A stretch of 17,177 nt of DNA from Methanothrix sp. (lineage in GTDB: Archaea; Halobacteriota; Methanosarcinia; Methanotrichales; Methanotrichaceae). The DNA lies in NCBI GenBank assembly GCA_028679775.1, contig JAJRAX010000102.1, positions 1 to 17,177 on the forward strand. Direction: 5' to 3'. Positions within the stretch are counted from its first letter, which is position 1, and each line of letters begins with the position of its first letter. Positions 14,349-17,177 of the stretch are shown piece by piece. The notes beneath the pieces are model-generated. The model was not told the origin of the DNA. It searched no databases and saw only the letters and a program-made list of their open reading frames with translations. The position numbers were made by a program, and so were the translations under genes.

Positions 14349-14903
14349 ATGATCATGAGAGCAATAGGAATCGTGGGAAGTCCAAGAAAGAACGGCAATG
14401 TCGATACATTAGTTCAGACAGTATTGGATGGAGCCCTGGATGCAGGCTATCAGATCGCTAAATATAACCTCAATGAGATGAAATACTCTGGCTGCCAAGC
14501 TTGTGGCTACTGCAAAAGCCATGATCACTGCCGACTGGATGATGATGTCTCAAAGTTGTTAAAAGACATAGCTGAGGCAGATGCAGTTATATTTGGGTCG
14601 CCAATATATTTCTACCTGTTCACCGGGCAATTCAAGCTCATGGAAGACAGGATGTATTCATTGATTGATGAGCAATTTAGCTCTCGCCTGAGGCCTGGAA
14701 AGAAAGCCATAATCGTAACAAGTCAAGGCAACCCGGACCTGGCGTTATTTGAACGAGCGGCTACGGATTTTGCAGGGATATTGAAGGTCCTCGGATTTGA
14801 CGTCAAAGAGATTATTCGCATGGAAAAGGGCGGCGCTCCGGATGCAGTTCTCGAAAGAAAAGATCTTTTGGATAAGGCGAGGTCCGTTGGATTGGCCCTC
14901 TGA
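14349..14903 (+). CDS. Iron-sulfur flavoprotein / NADPH-dependent FMN reductase family protein
   Basis: A 184-residue flavodoxin-fold protein. GSPRKNGNVDTL (residues 10-21) is the FMN phosphate loop, and GSPIYFYLFTGQFK is the second flavin-binding loop. Cysteines C49, C52, C55 and C61 form the compact CX2CX2CX5C pattern which, in the Methanosarcina iron-sulfur flavoprotein Isf, holds a [4Fe-4S] cluster. Isf-type proteins move electrons from ferredoxin, perhaps to reduce oxygen or peroxide. Many relatives keep similar cysteines without a proven cluster, so the cofactor is inferred. Two starts are close, ATG 14349 and ATG 14355, with no strong ribosome site to decide. It lies 30 bases after the peptidase gene. 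Confidence 0.85.
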   Translation: MIMRAIGIVGSPRKNGNVDTLVQTVLDGALDAGYQIAKYNLNEMKYSGCQACGYCKSHDHCRLDDDVSKLLKDIAEADAVIFGSPIYFYLFTGQFKLMEDRMYSLIDEQFSSRLRPGKKAIIVTSQGNPDLALFERAATDFAGILKVLGFDVKEIIRMEKGGAPDAVLERKDLLDKARSVGLAL

Positions 14904-15004
14904 ATGCTGACAAAAAAATAGGGAGTGAAAGACATAGCCCGGCTCACGGTGTCTTCCTCTCGTGGTTGGGTTGGAGCCATACGGATGAAAAGCGGAGTAT
15001 GCAG

Positions 15005-15508
15005 ATGAATCAGATAGAAGAGCTAGATAATATTGAATTGCAGCCATTGACAGAAGACGATATCGGATCGTTAACCAAGATAATGACCAGGGCTTTTGAC
15101 CATGATACCAAGATCCATCTCGGCGAGGAGAGAGGCGGTCCCGATGGGTATGATGACGGGCGGTTCTTGACAAAATGGGGGCTAAACTCACCCACTAAAT
15201 CCTTCAAGGTCTTTCTGAATGGGATACTTATCGGCGGGGTTATCGTCTGGATCAGAGAAAACGGAAAAAACTATTTGGGAACGATTTTTATTGACCCTCC
15301 ATTCCAGGGAAAAGGAATCGGGACGAAGATATGGGGATTAATCGAATCGGCGTTTCCTGATGCTAAATCATGGATGACTGATACACCTGGATTCTCAAAG
15401 AGGAATCATCACTTCTATGTCCATAAATTAGGGTTTACGATCATCAGGATCAATAATCCTGGAAAACAAAAGGAGGAAGTGTTCATTTTTGAGAAGATAA
15501 TGCAATAA
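15005..15508 (+). CDS. GNAT family N-acetyltransferase
   Basis: A small cytoplasmic acetyl-CoA-dependent acetyltransferase of 167 residues. The acetyl-CoA pyrophosphate loop is QGKGIG, in the strand-helix stretch YLGTIFIDPPFQGKGIGTKI. IELQPLTEDDIGSLTKIMTRAF opens the fold, and FYVHKLGFTII near the end is the usual GNAT closing motif. The acceptor substrate cannot be told. I chose ATG 15005 because GGAG (14994-14997) lies seven bases before it; ATG 14999 is too close, and a TTG at 14966 would add an unlikely N-terminus. It follows the flavoprotein gene by about 100 bases, so co-transcription is possible but not clear. Confidence 0.88.
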   Translation: MNQIEELDNIELQPLTEDDIGSLTKIMTRAFDHDTKIHLGEERGGPDGYDDGRFLTKWGLNSPTKSFKVFLNGILIGGVIVWIRENGKNYLGTIFIDPPFQGKGIGTKIWGLIESAFPDAKSWMTDTPGFSKRNHHFYVHKLGFTIIRINNPGKQKEEVFIFEKIMQ

Positions 15509-16151
15509 TAGCATATCAAGTCTCAGGCAGGACAGCGCCGATCCACAGCGTCCCAGTAAAGGGAGCCTGTCACCGTAGTGAAGGCCTGACCCTGCCCGAA
15601 GCTCGACATCCAGCCGGGCTAGAAGGAGGCACCTGCGCCGGATTCTTTCACAGCGTCCATATTGCCGGAACCCGTTATAGTTGGGCCAGTGCTTGCCCTT
15701 TCGCCCATAGCCGCACCACTTCATGCGCCCGACCGTGTATTGGCGTGAAACCCTCAGGCAAATTACTGCGCCGATTAAGGCGCGCAACTCTAAGATCTTG
15801 CCCTTGTAATTAGTCTCACAGGCTCGCCAAACCCGAACGCATCACCTCGACGGCATGCGTCTCCAGTACCCAAGGAGTCGAGATTCTCCGGTCCTAGGAT
15901 CCGGCAGCGTGCTGCCCCACGGAGGAGCAAACACATATTCTCCCTGTCATTAGAGAATTATCGGATGCGTTAAGCCCACGGCACGCCCGCCACCCTGCAT
16001 GGCATGAAGCGGCAAACTATCTATATATTCGTTATAGATATTTGTAGTTTGCGGTCAAGCTTGAAAGCTTCCTGGTGATCGAGTGCTATTGCCCGTATTC
16101 CTGCTCTGCGAGCATGTTGTCACCAAAATGATTAGAGATTGTCTGCTGCAA
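15509..16151. other. GC-rich gap with many local hairpins; possible decayed element or structured RNA
   Basis: This 643-base stretch lies between convergent genes. A minus-strand frame of about 119 codons (TTG 15787 to stop 15430-15428, running 80 bases into the GNAT gene) reads as an arginine- and cysteine-rich sequence. I do not recognise it and doubt it is a gene. The plus strand shows hairpins GCGCC/GGCGC (15768-15783) and GGCAGC/GCTGCC (15903-15916). It matches no rRNA, SRP RNA or RNase P RNA motif that I know. Confidence 0.4.
16012..16052. repeat. Long AT-rich inverted repeat (hairpin)
   Basis: GCAAACTATCTATA (16012-16025) pairs with TATAGATA (16033-16040) and GTTTGC (16047-16052), with a six-base bulge TTTGTA. 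A separate 10-base palindrome TCAAGCTTGA follows at 16055-16064. Position 100 bases beyond the methyltransferase stop makes a terminator or the edge of an inserted element possible. Confidence 0.55.
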
Positions 16152-17009
16152 TCAGATGCCGCCGATCTCTTGTTTATCCCACCAGATCTTGACCCTCATC
16201 GATGATCCGGGCATCAGGAAGGCCCCGTCCTCCTCTCGCAGCGCTCCAACCAAGTATTCTCTCAATATCGCCCTCTGCTCATCCGTCCTGGCCTGTGCCT
16301 GGGGTACGAGCGTCGCCACTGCCTCATCAAGCGTTGAGTATCTTTGACTGTGCTCCAGCCGGAAGGGCCTGACGTGAGGATAGATGCCCATCTGGTAGAG
16401 GACATTGTAGAGCACATCGCACTTGGGCCCCGGTTGATAGTCCCGACCGTGCAGCCTTGGCCAAAGCACCTGCCACTGCCGATCCCAGGAGGTCTCTCCC
16501 GCAAAGTGATAGAGATAAACGAACCTCGATGTGGCCTGAATCATCTTTTCTATCGCCGCCCGGATATCCTGCATGCCCAATGAGAAGGAGGCTATCACAA
16601 TATCGTATGGCGGCTTTAGGTCACTTTTTACGTCCACATCCTCCCAGCGCTTCTCCACGATGGTGATATTCTCTCTCCCGAACTCGGCCATCTTCTCTCT
16701 CATCACGCTGCACATGCCATCTGCAGGCTCGACTGCAGTGACCTCAAGAGCCTTCTCGGAGAACGGAATAGCAAGCGTCCCGGGCCCAGCCCCGATATCC
16801 AGAACCCTGGACTTTGGTGTGATCTCAGTCTCCCAAACAGTCTGGTCGATCCTACTTCTCTCCTGTCGGCACATATCCCAGAAGCGAAGAGCGCTCTCCC
16901 GGCTCTCCCAGATGCGAGCGCAGTCCCGGCCGGGACTTGACTCGCGGTTTGCCGTCATCTGGCTCTTCCAGACCTCATTCCAGTCTATGTCCTTCAATGG
17001 ATTTTTCAT
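16152..17009 (-). CDS. Class I SAM-dependent methyltransferase
   Basis: A 285-residue soluble methyltransferase with a Rossmann fold. Motif I is VLDIGAGPG (residues 69-77), the acidic end of strand 2 is VTAVEPADGM, and the strand 4 region is YDIVIASFSLGMQDI. The N-terminus (DIDWNEVWKSQM) and the C-terminal part, with YNVLYQMGIYPHVRPFRLEH and RVKIWWDK, are of a type I associate with methanogen methyltransferases of unknown substrate. ATG 17009 has GGAG nine bases upstream. The gene starts 36 bases after a partial gene on the same strand and probably shares its operon. Small molecules such as tetrapyrroles or metal-binding compounds are plausible substrates, but nothing in the sequence decides this. 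Confidence 0.87.
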   Translation of the reverse strand: MKNPLKDIDWNEVWKSQMTANRESSPGRDCARIWESRESALRFWDMCRQERSRIDQTVWETEITPKSRVLDIGAGPGTLAIPFSEKALEVTAVEPADGMCSVMREKMAEFGRENITIVEKRWEDVDVKSDLKPPYDIVIASFSLGMQDIRAAIEKMIQATSRFVYLYHFAGETSWDRQWQVLWPRLHGRDYQPGPKCDVLYNVLYQMGIYPHVRPFRLEHSQRYSTLDEAVATLVPQAQARTDEQRAILREYLVGALREEDGAFLMPGSSMRVKIWWDKQEIGGI

Positions 17010-17045
17010 TGCAATCGACTCCTGCTCACGATATTAGCCGGTTTC

Positions 17046-17177
17046 TCATTTCGATAACAGTCTATCGACGATCGTTTCTATCTCACCTACTTGAGGCACC
17101 CGGCGGCCATTCAAACAGGCCAAAAAGACATCTCGATCATTGGGCAGAGCGCCTATGATTCTCTCTGCGTCAACCAA
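17046..17177 (-). CDS. 3' end of an unidentified gene upstream of the methyltransferase (partial)
   Basis: The minus strand is open from the window edge for 43 codons to a TGA at 17048-17046. The residues (VDAERIIGALPNDRDVFLAC, then NGRRVPQVGEIETIVDRLLSK) look like a genuine soluble C-terminus, with a regular pattern and codon use like the neighbours. The 5' part lies outside the window. I cannot name the family. The 36-base spacing and shared strand suggest an operon with the methyltransferase. Confidence 0.6.
   Translation of the reverse strand: MVDAERIIGALPNDRDVFLACLNGRRVPQVGEIETIVDRLLSK

Noticed and set aside
15428..15787. Possible transposase or intron-protein fragment on the minus strand
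   Set aside because: I considered group II intron maturase and IS transposase tails but found no matching motif, no domain V-like RNA hairpin and no terminal inverted repeats.
15509..15960. Possible rRNA fragment, SRP RNA or RNase P RNA
   Set aside because: Short look-alike strings exist, but none of the conserved core motifs of these RNAs could be found on either strand.

Overview
The window looks like a chromosomal stretch of an acetate-using methanogenic archaeon of the order Methanosarcinales, most plausibly a Methanothrix (Methanosaeta)-like organism. The evidence is a membrane-type heterodisulfide reductase pair (hdrE-hdrD), a DUF1699-type protein typical of methanogens, a dihydropteroate-synthase-related protein, an F420-0:glutamate-ligase-like domain, an archaeal core methionine synthase, TATA-box promoters with apparently leaderless or near-leaderless starts, and U-tract terminators. 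The assignment rests on gene content as I recognise it, not on a database search.

Layout. Positions 1-400 hold a decayed fragment of a phage-tail-like baseplate J gene, followed by an intergenic element made of inverted CTCTGTG words (439-551). Positions 719-4844 (+) form a tight four-gene cluster: an ABC-2 exporter ATPase and permease, a DHPS-related protein with an extra C-terminal domain, and a CofE-like ligase fused to a cytidine deaminase. A 20-bp perfect palindrome (4871-4890) separates it from the convergent hdrE-hdrD operon (7027-4902, -), which carries electrons from membrane methanophenazine to CoM-S-S-CoB.

A 629-base divergent region with short tandem repeats then leads to thrC and a core methionine synthase (7657-10015, +), a DUF1699 gene with a leaderless-looking promoter, and an unrecognised small gene. 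On the minus strand lies a solitary metal/siderophore/cobalamin-type binding protein (12356-11256), whose promoter is surrounded by repeated ATGCTAT boxes. Divergent from it are a secreted-looking M32 carboxypeptidase, an iron-sulfur flavoprotein-type reductase and a GNAT acetyltransferase (12693-15508, +). A GC-rich 640-base gap rich in hairpins follows. The right edge holds a class I methyltransferase and the 3' end of the gene upstream of it, both on the minus strand.

No rRNA, tRNA, CRISPR array or intact insertion sequence was seen. I found no clear new defence or mobile system. The most unusual items are the CofE-cytidine deaminase fusion next to a DHPS-like protein with apparently swapped domain order, the methionine synthase missing one expected zinc cysteine, the exported M32 peptidase, and the operator-like box cluster.
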